Below are positions 48,061 to 58,291 of a stretch of DNA of 64,000 nt, piece by piece. The stretch covers positions 203,049 through 267,048 of the forward strand of contig NZ_RBZV01000004.1 in assembly GCF_003628145.1 (NCBI RefSeq), written 5' to 3'. The position numbers were made by a program, and so were the translations under genes. The stretch's first letter is position 1; each line of letters opens with the position of its first letter. The notes below the pieces were generated by a model. It was not told where the DNA came from and did no database searches. It saw only the letters and a program-made list of their open reading frames with translations. Source of the DNA: Trinickia fusca (lineage in GTDB: Bacteria > Pseudomonadota > Gammaproteobacteria > Burkholderiales > Burkholderiaceae).

Positions 48061-48909
48061 TCAATCGGCCGGGCATGCCCGCTGCAACTGTTCGCCCAGC
48101 CCCGTGACCCCGAGCCGCATCGTCTGCCCGGGTCGCAGATAGATAGGCGTGGGCTTCACGCCCATGCCGACGCCGGGCGGCGTGCCCGTCGTGATGACAT
48201 CCCCCGGATACAGCGTCATGCAGCGCGACAGATACGCGACGAGCTGGGCCACGCCGAAGATCATCGTGCGCGTGTTGCCGCTCTGGTAACGGCGATCGTC
48301 CACTTCGAGCCACAAGTCGAGTTGCTGCGGGTCCGCAATCTCGTCGCGCGTGACGAGCCACGGCCCCAACGGCGCGAACGTATCGAAGCCCTTGCCCTTG
48401 TCCCACTGCCCGCCGCGCTCGAGTTGCCATTCGCGCTCGGAGACGTCGTTGACGATGCAGTAGCCGGCCACGTAGTCGAGCGCGCGCGCTTCGTCGATGT
48501 CCTTGCACGCACGACCGATCACGACGCCGAGCTCGACCTCCCAATCGGTCTTCGTCGAGCCGCGCGGAATGATCACATCGTCGTTGGGACCGCAGACGGC
48601 GCTCGTCCACTTGCAGAAGACCACGGGCTCCTTAGGTATCGGCATGCCCGCTTCGGCCGCGTGATCGGCATAGTTGAGCCCGATGCCGATCAGCTTGCCG
48701 ATCCGTCCCACGCACGGGCCGATGCGCGGATTACCGCCGACGGCGGGCAGCGCCGCGGGATCGACCTCACGCAGCCGCGCGAGGCCGGCATCGCTGAGCA
48801 CGGCGTCGGCAATATCGGGCACGATGCCCGACAGATCGCGAATCGCGCCTTGGCTGTCGAGCAGCCCTGGCTTTTCCTGGCCCCTCGGGCCGTAGCGAAG
48901 CAATTTCAT
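48061..48909 (-). CDS. Fumarylacetoacetate hydrolase-family protein
   Basis: 282 aa from the ATG at 48909 (GAGGGG upstream). The FAH core has IGIGLNYADHAAEAG, the metal ligands in DWEVELGVVIG (E-x-E) and YCIVNDVSEREWQ (D), and GDVITTGTPPGVG. This layout matches 2,4-diketo-3-deoxyacid hydrolases and ureidoglycolate-lyase-like proteins, which cleave C-C bonds or hydrate keto acids. Confidence 0.9.
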   Translation of the reverse strand: MKLLRYGPRGQEKPGLLDSQGAIRDLSGIVPDIADAVLSDAGLARLREVDPAALPAVGGNPRIGPCVGRIGKLIGIGLNYADHAAEAGMPIPKEPVVFCKWTSAVCGPNDDVIIPRGSTKTDWEVELGVVIGRACKDIDEARALDYVAGYCIVNDVSEREWQLERGGQWDKGKGFDTFAPLGPWLVTRDEIADPQQLDLWLEVDDRRYQSGNTRTMIFGVAQLVAYLSRCMTLYPGDVITTGTPPGVGMGVKPTPIYLRPGQTMRLGVTGLGEQLQRACPAD

Positions 48910-49158
48910 CGTGTCGCCCCTCCTCATCACGTTGGCAAAGCATTCGCGAGTCTTTGTATCACCGGCGCGGGGCCGACAGGAATAGCTTGCGCGGCATACC
49001 GACTATTGCAGCGCGCGCAACACGGACGTGCGACGTGTGACGCCCATGCGACGCACGCCACAAATCTGGATCGGCACCCCCGGATGGCGCTAGAATGGCG
49101 GCCCTTCAAAAAACCGCGCGCGCCGTTCCCTCCCGCGCGGGCACCGTCGATCGATCTC

Positions 49159-49701
49159 ATGGCCAAACTTCTGACCGATACCGAATTCCAACGCTTTTCC
49201 GAACTCCAGCAAAAGCAGGCAAGCTTCACGATCACGACCGAGGAAGCCGACGAACTGCGCGGCATCGTCGAGCGCGCGCAGCAAAAGCGCGACGACCGCT
49301 CCGCGGCCATGCAAGCGATCGAAGCCTATATCGGTCAATTCGACATCACGCCCGACGAGCTGTTCTCGCCTGAACAAATCGGCGAAGCCGCACGCACGTA
49401 TGGCCTCATCGCCAATACGAAAAAGGAACGCGCGCTGCCGCCGGCCCTCACGTTCAACGGCAAGCCCTACCAATGGACGCGCACGCTGCCCGACGAAGTG
49501 CGCGTGCCGCTGTTCGACGCCTTCAAGGCCGGCGAATCGATCAAGAGCTTCCTGTCGACGCCGAAGGACGCCGTCCGCTGCGTCGCGACGATTGCGCGCC
49601 TCGAACGCGAAACCGGTGGCGTCTATGCCGAGGCGTGGCTCGCCGAGCTGTCGGTCACGCGTGAGCAGGTCGACGAGGCCTTGGCGAAACTGGCTGCTTA
49701 A
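49159..49701 (+). CDS. Conserved protein of unknown function
   Basis: 180 aa, the ATG at 49159 is the natural start after a GC-rich leader. The N-terminal 70 residues are coiled-coil-like (FSELQQKQASFTITTEEADELRGIVERAQQKRDDRS). The rest is a compact alpha/beta region with PLFDAFKAGESIKSFLSTPKDAVR. I recognise no named family. Its stop overlaps by 4 bp the end of the converging acetyltransferase gene. Confidence 0.65.
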   Translation: MAKLLTDTEFQRFSELQQKQASFTITTEEADELRGIVERAQQKRDDRSAAMQAIEAYIGQFDITPDELFSPEQIGEAARTYGLIANTKKERALPPALTFNGKPYQWTRTLPDEVRVPLFDAFKAGESIKSFLSTPKDAVRCVATIARLERETGGVYAEAWLAELSVTREQVDEALAKLAA

Positions 49702-52142
49702 GCCGGCGCCCGCTCCCTGCCGTCCACGTCCAGTGCAAGCTCCACCTGGACGACGGCAGGATCGTCCGACGGCCTGATCGCAAAACCACACGCTTTAGCC
49801 AGGCCCAGCATCGGCGCGTTCTCGCGCAGGACGAAGCCGACCAGCGAGCGTGTGCCGCGCGCGCGGGTGTAGCCCAGCATGCGCTGCATCAGCAGCTTGC
49901 CGAGCCCCTTGCCCTTTAGGTCCGAACGTACCACCATCGCGAACTCGGCGCGCTCGTTGTCGGGATCGGTGACGATGCGCGCGACGCCCAGCGTGCGCAT
50001 CGCGCCACTCGCCTCGCCCGTCGTCGCAATCAGTGCCATTTCGCGGTCGTAGTCGATCTGTGTCATGCGCGCGAGCTGCGAGTGGTCGAAGCCGCTGACG
50101 GCCGCGAAAAACCGCATGCGTAGATCGTCCGCCGTCATCGCCGCGATGAAGGCGCTGTGCGCCGCCTCGTCTTCGGGGCGAATCGGCCGGATCGTGAGGG
50201 GCTCGCCGTGCCAGTCGATCGTCTGCTCGAGGCAGCGCGGATACGGCACGATCGCCAGCCGGCCGCGCGCTTGCGCGAGCCGCACGCGCGGCGCCACCAG
50301 CCACGCGCGCGTACGAGTGACGCGCAGCACGGCATCGAGCGCGACGATCTCCTCGATATCGCACACGGCCTCGGATAGCGCCGTCAAAGCATGCAGCGTC
50401 GGTTCGACTGCTGCGCGCCGCGCATAGGGCGAGTGTGCAACGATCTCGCGCGCCAGCACCGGGTTCAGCGGCGGGAAGCCATAGGTCGCGAACGGCGCTG
50501 CGATGCCGTCGTGCGATGGGGCCGTGAAGCGGAACACGGGGCCGAATTGTGCATCGTCACGTAGCTCGATCTTGACGTCGACGATCGTTTCGTCGGCGTC
50601 GGCGTCTGCGTGGCCATCCTCGTCGAGCGCGGTAGCGGTAGCCATATCGCTCACCGCCTTTTCACCCGCCCCCGATACGAGCACGTCGAGCCCAAAGTGG
50701 ACGAGCAACGCTGCAGCGGCTTCGCCGGCGAGTTCGACCTGCCCCGCCGCCAACGCCGCGCGCGCCTGTGCCTGCGCCGCTTCGATCGACGCCGGCACCT
50801 GTTCCGGCAAACCTGGCGGCGTCTGCATCAACAGCTCACGGCCGAGCCGGTAGTCGACCAGACGTGCGAACGCGCGCGCCAGTCGATGCGGCGTACTGTG
50901 TACCGCAATGCCGTGCGCACGCAGCGCATCGCGCGTGGAATCGTCTACCCCACCGAAAAAGCACGCGAGCAGGCCGCGATAGGCGAAGCGCTGCCGTTCG
51001 ATCAGCATCCGCGCGACCTCGGCCACCGGTGCGCTGTGCGTAGGTGCATGCACGACAAACGCCGTACCCGTCTCGCGATGCGGCGCAAGCGCCTCGAGCG
51101 CACGGCCGAACTGCTCGGGCGTGGCATCGCCGCCCAACAGCAGCGGGTTGCCGGGTGCCACGTGCGGCAACGCGACGCGCAATGCGCGTGCCGCCTCATC
51201 GGACCATTGCGCGAGACCGTGCCCCGCGGCGGAAAAGGCGTCGGCCGCCAGCGTGCCGACGCCGCGATCGCTGGTAATCAGCGTCGCCGTCGAGCTGGCC
51301 GCGATGCGCCCCACACCCAGCGTCTCGATCTCGTCGAGCAGATCGTCGAGCGCGTCGACGCGCACCATGCCCGCTCGCCGAAACGCGGCTGCATACAGCG
51401 CATCGGCGGGATCATGATGGCCCGTGCGCAGCACGAGTACGGGCTTGTTACGCGCCGCGGCCCGTGCCGCCGACATGAACTTGCGCGCGGCGCGCACGGC
51501 CGACAATTCGAGCAGGATCGCGCGCGTGCGTCCGTCGCTCGCGAGGTAATCGAGGACGTCGCCGGCGTCGACGTCGGCTTCGTCGCCGAGCGCGATCGCA
51601 TGCGAAAAGCCCAGACCGCGAGCATGTGCCCAGCCAAGCACCGCATTGGTCAGCGCATTCGACTGTGACACCCACGCCACGCCACCCTCCTTGACCATGC
51701 AAGAAGGCGCGCCGAATTGCGCCTTCAGCGCCGGCGTGACGACGCCGAGACTGCCGGGTCCGAGGATACGTAGCAGATAGGGGCGCGCCGCGGCGAGTGC
51801 CTGCGCGAGTGCGCGCGCGGCGCCGTCGCCGCGCGCATCACCGACGAGAATGGCCGAGCGCGTGCCCAGCTTGCCGAGCTTCGCGATGATGTCGGGCCAC
51901 GTCGCGCTCGGCGTGCAGACGAGTGCGACGCTCGGCGCTTCGAGCAGATCGCCGACATCGGCGAACACGGCTCGGCCGTCGAGCTCAGCGTACTTGGGAT
52001 TGACGGGCCACGCGGGACCGTCGAAGCCGCCGGCCAGCACGCGCGCCCACACCATCGCGCCGATGCGGCGCGAACGCGGCGAGGCGCCGATCACGGCGAC
52101 TGACTTCGGCTGGAACAGCGCGTCGAGATTGCGAACGGTCAT
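49698..52142 (-). CDS. Pat-type protein lysine acetyltransferase (NDP-forming acyl-CoA synthetase-like + GNAT)
   Basis: 814 aa from the ATG at 52142 (GAGGACG upstream); a further ATG at 52220 is possible. A CoA-binding/ADP-forming acyl-CoA synthetase-like region (SVAVIGASPRSRRIG, WVSQSNALTN, LLACFFGGVDDSTRDA) is followed by a GNAT domain (about 640-800) with RSDLKGKGLGKLLMQRML as acetyl-CoA site. This is the bacterial Pat/YfiQ layout that acetylates acetyl-CoA synthetase. The Glu/Asp-rich linker DEDGHADADADE interrupts the ATP-grasp part, whose ligase activity is usually lost. The Tn7-like element begins 170 bp upstream of it. Confidence 0.88.
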   Translation of the reverse strand: MTVRNLDALFQPKSVAVIGASPRSRRIGAMVWARVLAGGFDGPAWPVNPKYAELDGRAVFADVGDLLEAPSVALVCTPSATWPDIIAKLGKLGTRSAILVGDARGDGAARALAQALAAARPYLLRILGPGSLGVVTPALKAQFGAPSCMVKEGGVAWVSQSNALTNAVLGWAHARGLGFSHAIALGDEADVDAGDVLDYLASDGRTRAILLELSAVRAARKFMSAARAAARNKPVLVLRTGHHDPADALYAAAFRRAGMVRVDALDDLLDEIETLGVGRIAASSTATLITSDRGVGTLAADAFSAAGHGLAQWSDEAARALRVALPHVAPGNPLLLGGDATPEQFGRALEALAPHRETGTAFVVHAPTHSAPVAEVARMLIERQRFAYRGLLACFFGGVDDSTRDALRAHGIAVHSTPHRLARAFARLVDYRLGRELLMQTPPGLPEQVPASIEAAQAQARAALAAGQVELAGEAAAALLVHFGLDVLVSGAGEKAVSDMATATALDEDGHADADADETIVDVKIELRDDAQFGPVFRFTAPSHDGIAAPFATYGFPPLNPVLAREIVAHSPYARRAAVEPTLHALTALSEAVCDIEEIVALDAVLRVTRTRAWLVAPRVRLAQARGRLAIVPYPRCLEQTIDWHGEPLTIRPIRPEDEAAHSAFIAAMTADDLRMRFFAAVSGFDHSQLARMTQIDYDREMALIATTGEASGAMRTLGVARIVTDPDNERAEFAMVVRSDLKGKGLGKLLMQRMLGYTRARGTRSLVGFVLRENAPMLGLAKACGFAIRPSDDPAVVQVELALDVDGRERAPA

Positions 52143-52393
52143 GGTCGTCCTCGAGAAACGAAGGCTGTGCGCATGCGCGTTCGGCATGAGTCGCCGCCGC
52201 GCGTCGAAAGCATAGTTCATTTGCTTTCGACACGCGTTTCCGCCAGCCGCTGCGGCCAGCAGCCCGAGTCACTCGCAGATGACGCGCTCTATCGGACTTG
52301 AGCGACCACCCTGTGGCGTTACAAAAAAGTCTTCCGGTGGACCGCCGATAAATGCTTGATTGCTCATGGGCCGGGCCTCGCTGCGAGCGCGGG

Positions 52394-52468
52394 AAGTTTT
52401 CAGTTGCGGCAGGTCCCGGCGGTCAGACCGTCGGAAAACGTACCAAGAAAGTTTTCAGTTACGGGCGG
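52394..52468 (+). repeat. Putative TnsB-binding repeats in the transposon end
   Basis: AAGTTTTCAGTTGCGGCAGG (52394-52413) and AAGTTTTCAGTTACGGGCGG (52449-52468) are direct repeats with 17 of 20 identical bases and a 55-bp period. Tn7 left ends carry three separated ~22-bp TnsB sites in this manner. Confidence 0.7.
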
Positions 52469-52615
52469 CCCGTAACCGGGTATCTATCCTCACCACTGCG
52501 GTCGTCAGTTCGTGGAGAGAAGTGCCTACCGAGGTGGGCACCCACGCCGACTCGTAAGTAGAAAAAATACGACGCGTCATCGAGGCCCACGAGGCCTCCC
52601 GACCAGAACACCGCC

Positions 52616-54340
52616 TCAACGTCTCCCTTCGTTGACAAGTGTGTCAACGAATTCAATCACCTCGGGCAAAGAAACCCGCGCTGTGTGCCGAAGTCTCCAT
52701 GCGGTGAGCGGAATTGCTGCCGGCCAGTTCGCGTGTACCCATTTCACCCTACGGAACTGAATAGCCTCCACAGTTTCGACCAGTTCGGGCAGCAAAACAG
52801 CAGTCTTCGGAAGCTTTTCTTTCGCAAGCCGGATGCTCAAGGAACGGGCACCAATAAGATGCTTGATAGCGGCTCTCGTCACTCGCTGCGGCGGCTCGTA
52901 AGCCGCAATCTTCGCCGCTGCCTGACGTACCTGCTCGCTAAGCCTTTCATCACGCGCAGCCCAGTCAACCCGCCCTTTTTCGCTACGCGTTCTCCCTCTT
53001 GAGATACGGGCAACAAATTTCGAACGCATCTTTTGCGCCAGTTGACTCGTTCCGTTGTGACTACGACGCCCACCGGGCCCCGACAGCATCCGGCGAACAA
53101 TCTTGAAGTCAACGCCTAGCATCTTGGCGACGGTGGTATGCCGATACCCCTTCCCAACAAGTTCATGTACCTTCTTGACGAAAACGTCACCGTATTTTGT
53201 AACCCGCATTTTGACTGGCTGCCCAGCCGCGTCTACGTCATCCAGGCGGGCGGTGAACTCATACCCACATCCGCACAGGAACCGTCCCGCCCGATTTCCG
53301 AACTTGTGATGCCTGAGAATCGTATAGCTTGTTATCGTTGGGGTACCAAAATGGTCCGACGCGGGATTTTTGCAGAGCCATGGTCCACGGCAAATGGTCG
53401 TCCCTCTATCACAAGCGCTGTTCACCGATTCATCGAGAAAATGCATCGCCAATAGTCGGCGCAACGGATGAGGGCTCCCCTTCCGCGCCTTCACAATCTT
53501 TCTGAGCCAGTTATGCACGCATCCTTCCTCGATTTCGGAATGCAGAATTCTTAACAAATTATCGCCATAAAAATCTTTGAATTCCCTATCGAGCTTTAGA
53601 CAATCAATCATATAACTGTTTTTCATAAATCCGGCCCGGTGCAACTTATCGAGAAACAAAACCTGCTGTTCATCCTGGCTTCTCGACGGCCGTCTTTGAA
53701 GCAAGGCAACGCCGAGTTCCGATATATTCAACAACAACGCTTGCTCGCGGCTTGTCAGTCCAATCAGATAGGGGCGCGTGGCCATACGTAAATTTGCGGC
53801 ATGTTGCGCAGATGGGTATCCATCGACCGGCCGCGTTTCAATTTCCGTCTCCACGAGACCGACAGCGTGGCGGACGCAAAAATGCACACCTTGTAACTGA
53901 TGGGAGCGACGCCAGTACGTCTCCCCTCGGACCGTGGCGTCTTCGTCGAGGCACGCTGGGCATGTACGCATATATTTCGGCATCGGGATTCCGGTAAACG
54001 CCAGTCCCAATCGCCCGAACACACTTCCCCGGGACGGTGCTTCAGCCCGCATCGCAACCGACAAGGCGCGCTGGCGCTCCGAGCCAATGAATGCCGTGTA
54101 GTAGGGAAATAGCGTCCTGTTCCATATAAGTTCATCCACTGTCTCTGAAATCAGGCCACCTACATGCTGCTTTAATCTCGTCAAATAGACGGGAAATTCA
54201 ACGGCGACATGACGAACATTTTCACCATACACCTCTCGCAGCGTTTCTGCCCATGACCTGGACATGGTGTGTCGGTGATAGCGGCCAATCGCACTACATA
54301 GTAACTCGTCCTCGTGGAACGACGGAAAATAGCCAATCAT
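52616..54340 (-). CDS. tnsD: Target-site selection protein TnsD/TniQ
   Basis: 574 aa, AGGAG 8 nt before the ATG. The TniQ domain begins GYFPSFHEDELLCSAIGRYHRH. The zinc-binding part is CPACLDEDATVRGETYWRRS, continuing to VHFCVRHA. A long C-terminal half with another CGCGYEF cluster and helix-turn-helix-like segments (TTVAKMLGVDFKIVRRML) follows, as in full-length TnsD. TnsD recognises a fixed chromosomal site and recruits TnsC. The size argues for site-specific targeting rather than the short TniQ of CRISPR-associated elements. Confidence 0.92.
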   Translation of the reverse strand: MIGYFPSFHEDELLCSAIGRYHRHTMSRSWAETLREVYGENVRHVAVEFPVYLTRLKQHVGGLISETVDELIWNRTLFPYYTAFIGSERQRALSVAMRAEAPSRGSVFGRLGLAFTGIPMPKYMRTCPACLDEDATVRGETYWRRSHQLQGVHFCVRHAVGLVETEIETRPVDGYPSAQHAANLRMATRPYLIGLTSREQALLLNISELGVALLQRRPSRSQDEQQVLFLDKLHRAGFMKNSYMIDCLKLDREFKDFYGDNLLRILHSEIEEGCVHNWLRKIVKARKGSPHPLRRLLAMHFLDESVNSACDRGTTICRGPWLCKNPASDHFGTPTITSYTILRHHKFGNRAGRFLCGCGYEFTARLDDVDAAGQPVKMRVTKYGDVFVKKVHELVGKGYRHTTVAKMLGVDFKIVRRMLSGPGGRRSHNGTSQLAQKMRSKFVARISRGRTRSEKGRVDWAARDERLSEQVRQAAAKIAAYEPPQRVTRAAIKHLIGARSLSIRLAKEKLPKTAVLLPELVETVEAIQFRRVKWVHANWPAAIPLTAWRLRHTARVSLPEVIEFVDTLVNEGRR

Positions 54341-54521
54341 TATAAAAACTCCTCAACGCAAATAATAGAGTTGGGGCTGTGTAACGTAGTGCCAATAGCG
54401 CGTCATATACGGTTGCGCCCGCGAATACGGCGGCACTCGCCAGAGGTGTCGGGCATCCGCGCTATACAAAAGCTAGCCGGAATGGCATTCGGGAATGCAA
54501 GTCAAAATCGGCCTCCTCGCC

Positions 54522-56159
54522 TCAAGCCGCAAGGAACGCGGACGGACCGCAAATCACTCCTGCCATGGCGAGTGCGTCGTATGCGCTCTCGTCACTGCCT
54601 CGCGTTGATGTAATGCGTCGCAAGTCTTCCAGCGGAAGATGGTCTATGTCCACCGCAGTCTTCTTCCGCTTCACCCCTGACGCTGGCCTGCCTCGCCGCT
54701 GTGACGCTACCTCTGACGTCGTCTCCGGAAGTTTGAAATCGCTCCCGGATGTGTCGAAAACCACGTTGGCAGCCAACTCCGCACTCGCCGCGTCCATCCC
54801 CGCATTCCTCATCAGTTGCACCATCTTCGCTCGGCGCAATTCGTTGTCATTCTCCATCGCACGACGCAAATCGATGACGTCAATCTTTTCCTGAAGGAGC
54901 AACTGCTCTCGCGCTAACTGTTGCTCGAAATCCAGAGGTCGCAGGTCATCGAACTCGGCGATACGCAGCATGTCTCCCGACTTCAATGCTTCCAGCATTG
55001 GCTTAAGCAGCTTGAACTCTTCGTCCGCCACTTGGTTCATCAATTCCGGAGTCACTGCTTCCACCTTGTTGGCCATCGCGCGGTACTGTGAGAGCATGTA
55101 GAGCTTCACGGCAAGGTCGACCACTCCCTGAGTACGCTCATAAAATACGTCGGCCACTTCCGACGTGAAATCGGTCTTGTTTTTCGTCCATTGATAGCGC
55201 CAGAGCGCTTTCATCAGAAAGTCCCACTCCGCGTCCCGCTCGAACCTGGGCCATACGAGTGCACCCATGCCGGCGCCGCGTCTTGCCTGACGAAAATCTA
55301 CCTGCAGCAGGTGTTGCGCCGACATCGTGCCAACTAGGACAACTGGGGCCTCCGACAGGTTAACGAGGGTCACGAAAAAGTTGAGCATTTTCACGATACC
55401 TTGCTCGCCAGCAGGACGAATGTGCTGAAGCTCGTCGAAAACAATGAGGCCAATGTTGTACAGACGAGCAATCTGAGCGACCTCGAGCAACCGTTGTTCG
55501 GTCGTTACGCCCTTGCCTCCGAAGCGCGTTGCATAGTCGGTGTCCACCAGCACCTTGTCTACCTTCTTGAAGAACGATAGGCAAAGTTGCTTCACGCTAC
55601 CATCGTGAGGACACTCCACGATAATCCATGGAATCTGATACACCCCATGCTTCGGGTGCCAGATGACTTGCGGGTAGCGCGCGAGACTTCGACTCAGGGA
55701 CCGGGTCTTGCCCATTCCCGAAACGCCGATGAGCGACATAGACATCGAGGGTGCAGGGCTCGCAAGAAGGCTCCCATCGAAGGCTTCGCCTTGGCTCATT
55801 CGATAGATATGCTGCATGCGCGCAAGTAGTTCCGGCGTTTTGGGATTTCGTTTGCGATACCCAGCCCTCATCATCATATCGACACGCATGCCGATGTCGA
55901 TGTGCCGCCCGAGCGGCTGGAAGAAATCGAATAGCCGAGAAATCATCTGACCGCGTTCGGCCGTGGGTCGGTCACGCTCCGACTCCGCATAAGGAGGATA
56001 TTCCTGCAGCGTCAGAAGCAACTGTTTTTGTGTTGCCATTGCGGGTAACGCCTCAATAAAGGGGTTACCGGCGTACTCCGGAAGCGTTGCCGGGAGGTAA
56101 CGAGCTTCAACAGCGGGGCAATTTGGCAGTGGCCCGGAGTTATAAGGGATTTCATTCAT
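54522..56159 (-). CDS. tnsC: Transposition regulator ATPase TnsC
   Basis: 545 aa AAA+ protein. Walker A is GVSGMGKT (145-152), Walker B LIVFDELQH (D242, E243), sensor region VVLVGTMSA. It has N- and C-terminal extensions for contacts with TnsD and TnsA/TnsB. It assembles on target DNA and licenses insertion. The ATG lies 2 bp after the tnsB stop, so translation is probably coupled. Confidence 0.93.
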   Translation of the reverse strand: MNEIPYNSGPLPNCPAVEARYLPATLPEYAGNPFIEALPAMATQKQLLLTLQEYPPYAESERDRPTAERGQMISRLFDFFQPLGRHIDIGMRVDMMMRAGYRKRNPKTPELLARMQHIYRMSQGEAFDGSLLASPAPSMSMSLIGVSGMGKTRSLSRSLARYPQVIWHPKHGVYQIPWIIVECPHDGSVKQLCLSFFKKVDKVLVDTDYATRFGGKGVTTEQRLLEVAQIARLYNIGLIVFDELQHIRPAGEQGIVKMLNFFVTLVNLSEAPVVLVGTMSAQHLLQVDFRQARRGAGMGALVWPRFERDAEWDFLMKALWRYQWTKNKTDFTSEVADVFYERTQGVVDLAVKLYMLSQYRAMANKVEAVTPELMNQVADEEFKLLKPMLEALKSGDMLRIAEFDDLRPLDFEQQLAREQLLLQEKIDVIDLRRAMENDNELRRAKMVQLMRNAGMDAASAELAANVVFDTSGSDFKLPETTSEVASQRRGRPASGVKRKKTAVDIDHLPLEDLRRITSTRGSDESAYDALAMAGVICGPSAFLAA

Positions 56160-56161
56160 AC

Positions 56162-58282
56162 CTATTCGTCGTCAGCAAGGTCAAAGATGGAGGGCATCGC
56201 ATAGGTCGCTTTGGGCTGTGGCGCAATTGGCACAACATTGTCGGGTACAGTGGGGATGGGCTTTACAAAGGAAAAGCTCTCGGCCTCGCGTTGTTTTGTG
56301 CGCTCGCGTTCGCCGTTCTCCTTGATGTTGCCGGTTCGCTCGGCCTTGCTACGTCTGTCAGGTCCGGCACTCTTCTTCCGGGCTCTCGCCTGCTCGACGA
56401 CGCGCGAAATTTCTTCTTCACGATTGATTTTTTCCTCGAGAACACCATGGGCTGCCGCCGCAACCGCCCGCTTCGACTGCTTCTGCATGGCGAGCAACTC
56501 CTGAAGCGACATGCCGCGTTGTTCCTCGTCCTTTGTAGCTAGACGGCAAACCTTGAAGAGCTTCCTATCCTTCGGGTCATGGAGGAGAATTTCGTCGAGG
56601 TTGCGAGGGTCGTACGAGACGTCAACCTTCCAGCTATCATCGCGACGCGCAGCGGAAAACCATCCCTTTTCGAGTGCGTATGCACACACATAGAGGCGCG
56701 AATGAAACTCGATGCCAGACGCCGTGACTGTGGCCCGTGCTGTGTGCATCAAAGCGAATCGCAAGGTGTCGGGGCTGTAAGTTCTCAACGCTCCGGAACG
56801 CTTTCTGACGCCCCATTTCCAGAGTTCATTTGGCGAGGCCACGACGCCATCACGGGACAACTCAACTGTCATCGGATAGCCATCAATGACAGACGCGTTG
56901 TGCTCAAGAACGGAATGGATAACCACTCGGATGAAGTCATCGAGAGTCAGCGTAGCGTCTAAGCGATAGTCATGACCTCCGCGCTCCAGGTAATCGACGT
57001 CGATATAGCCGTCGACAAACGGGGCGAACACCGCATGGAGAGACCGGAACTGTCGCTCGACGATACCCTTCCAATCCGCGCGATAAGGAGGAGCGTTCTC
57101 GACCGTAACGTGCAGTACATTCGATAACCGTTCCGCGAGCTTCGATTCAAGCTCGCCACGGTCTCCGAGGACGACACTGCTCAACGCCTCGCAAGGCCAC
57201 TGCTCAGGTTCAATCTGGATGCCGTACTGTGCGCAAAACTCCACCTTGTTCGAGCCGGCGTTGAGCAACGCCATCAACGCCGCCGTCCAGGACGGCCTTT
57301 CGATACCAACGTAGATGCCAGCAATCATGCGGGACCAGACGTCGATGACCACGTAGAGCACCGGCCGCCCGATGATATTCCTTTGGTCCGCTTTCGAAAC
57401 CAGATACACATCGGCGATGGTCGCATCTATCTGGTAGCGAAACCCCGGCCCGATAGCTTCGTCCGTGGAGTTGCCAAGGAGCGGGCGCAGCGTCTTTTCC
57501 CAGAATTTTTTCCCCTTCCGTGCAGTCACCTCCCGTTTAATGTCACGCCGCTTTCGATACCAGTAATCGAAGGTTCGATATGAGGGAATTTGGTCTACGT
57601 CGCGGAGAACGAGACGACGTCCGTCCTCTGCGATGTGGTCAGAGTAGAACTTGCGCAGCATAGTGCGCCACGCGCCCCGCAACTTCGCCTTCGGGTTGCC
57701 CAAGAAGTAATTCTTGATTGCGACTTCGAATATCTTCTTGGTTGCCTCATCGGCATTCATTCCCATTCCGGGACTAATGGACCGAGAGCGTCCACGCTTC
57801 GGGGCGCCGGCAGCCTTATCCTTACCCGCGCCGCCACATTTGTCCCAATCGCCAAGCAAAGCGTTGCGGGTCATGCCGCGCTTCCAGTAGTTCAGCAACC
57901 AGTTGCGTACAGTGTCCGGGTGGACTTCATGCTCCTCCGCCGCACTCGCAATCAACTTTGCGCGAGTGTCGGATACATAGACCGCTGGCTCGTCGCCAAC
58001 CAGAGGATAGATGCACGACCAAGCTCGGTCGCGACGGTTGCGGGACGATTGGCTAAGCGCCTCTTCCACTGGTAGACGGATAAACGGGTCGTCGACGACT
58101 ATCTCGAGGTGCCCCTCCTCCCGAAGTTGCTCCCACGCCGACCGTTTAACCCATTGCGGCACGCCCAGCTTGGCATCGACATCGATTGCGACGAGCGCAT
58201 CAGCCGACGGCGAGACCCAGAGCACTCGCATTCGGGTGCCGGTTTCGACTAGGTTCACCAACTCATTTCGTAGAAACGTCAT
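56162..58282 (-). CDS. tnsB: DDE transposase TnsB
   Basis: 706 aa with an AAGGCGG ribosome site. N-terminal HTH regions are followed by the retroviral-integrase-like core with D286 (YQIDATIAD), D374 (VVLGDRGEL) and E409 (WKGIVERQF), then a beta-barrel Mu-type C-terminal domain and a basic coiled tail (about 620-690) that in Tn7 contacts TnsC. It cuts and joins the 3' ends. The gene starts 9 bp after the tnsA stop. Confidence 0.94.
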   Translation of the reverse strand: MTFLRNELVNLVETGTRMRVLWVSPSADALVAIDVDAKLGVPQWVKRSAWEQLREEGHLEIVVDDPFIRLPVEEALSQSSRNRRDRAWSCIYPLVGDEPAVYVSDTRAKLIASAAEEHEVHPDTVRNWLLNYWKRGMTRNALLGDWDKCGGAGKDKAAGAPKRGRSRSISPGMGMNADEATKKIFEVAIKNYFLGNPKAKLRGAWRTMLRKFYSDHIAEDGRRLVLRDVDQIPSYRTFDYWYRKRRDIKREVTARKGKKFWEKTLRPLLGNSTDEAIGPGFRYQIDATIADVYLVSKADQRNIIGRPVLYVVIDVWSRMIAGIYVGIERPSWTAALMALLNAGSNKVEFCAQYGIQIEPEQWPCEALSSVVLGDRGELESKLAERLSNVLHVTVENAPPYRADWKGIVERQFRSLHAVFAPFVDGYIDVDYLERGGHDYRLDATLTLDDFIRVVIHSVLEHNASVIDGYPMTVELSRDGVVASPNELWKWGVRKRSGALRTYSPDTLRFALMHTARATVTASGIEFHSRLYVCAYALEKGWFSAARRDDSWKVDVSYDPRNLDEILLHDPKDRKLFKVCRLATKDEEQRGMSLQELLAMQKQSKRAVAAAAHGVLEEKINREEEISRVVEQARARKKSAGPDRRSKAERTGNIKENGERERTKQREAESFSFVKPIPTVPDNVVPIAPQPKATYAMPSIFDLADDE

Positions 58283-58291
58283 GAGTCCGCC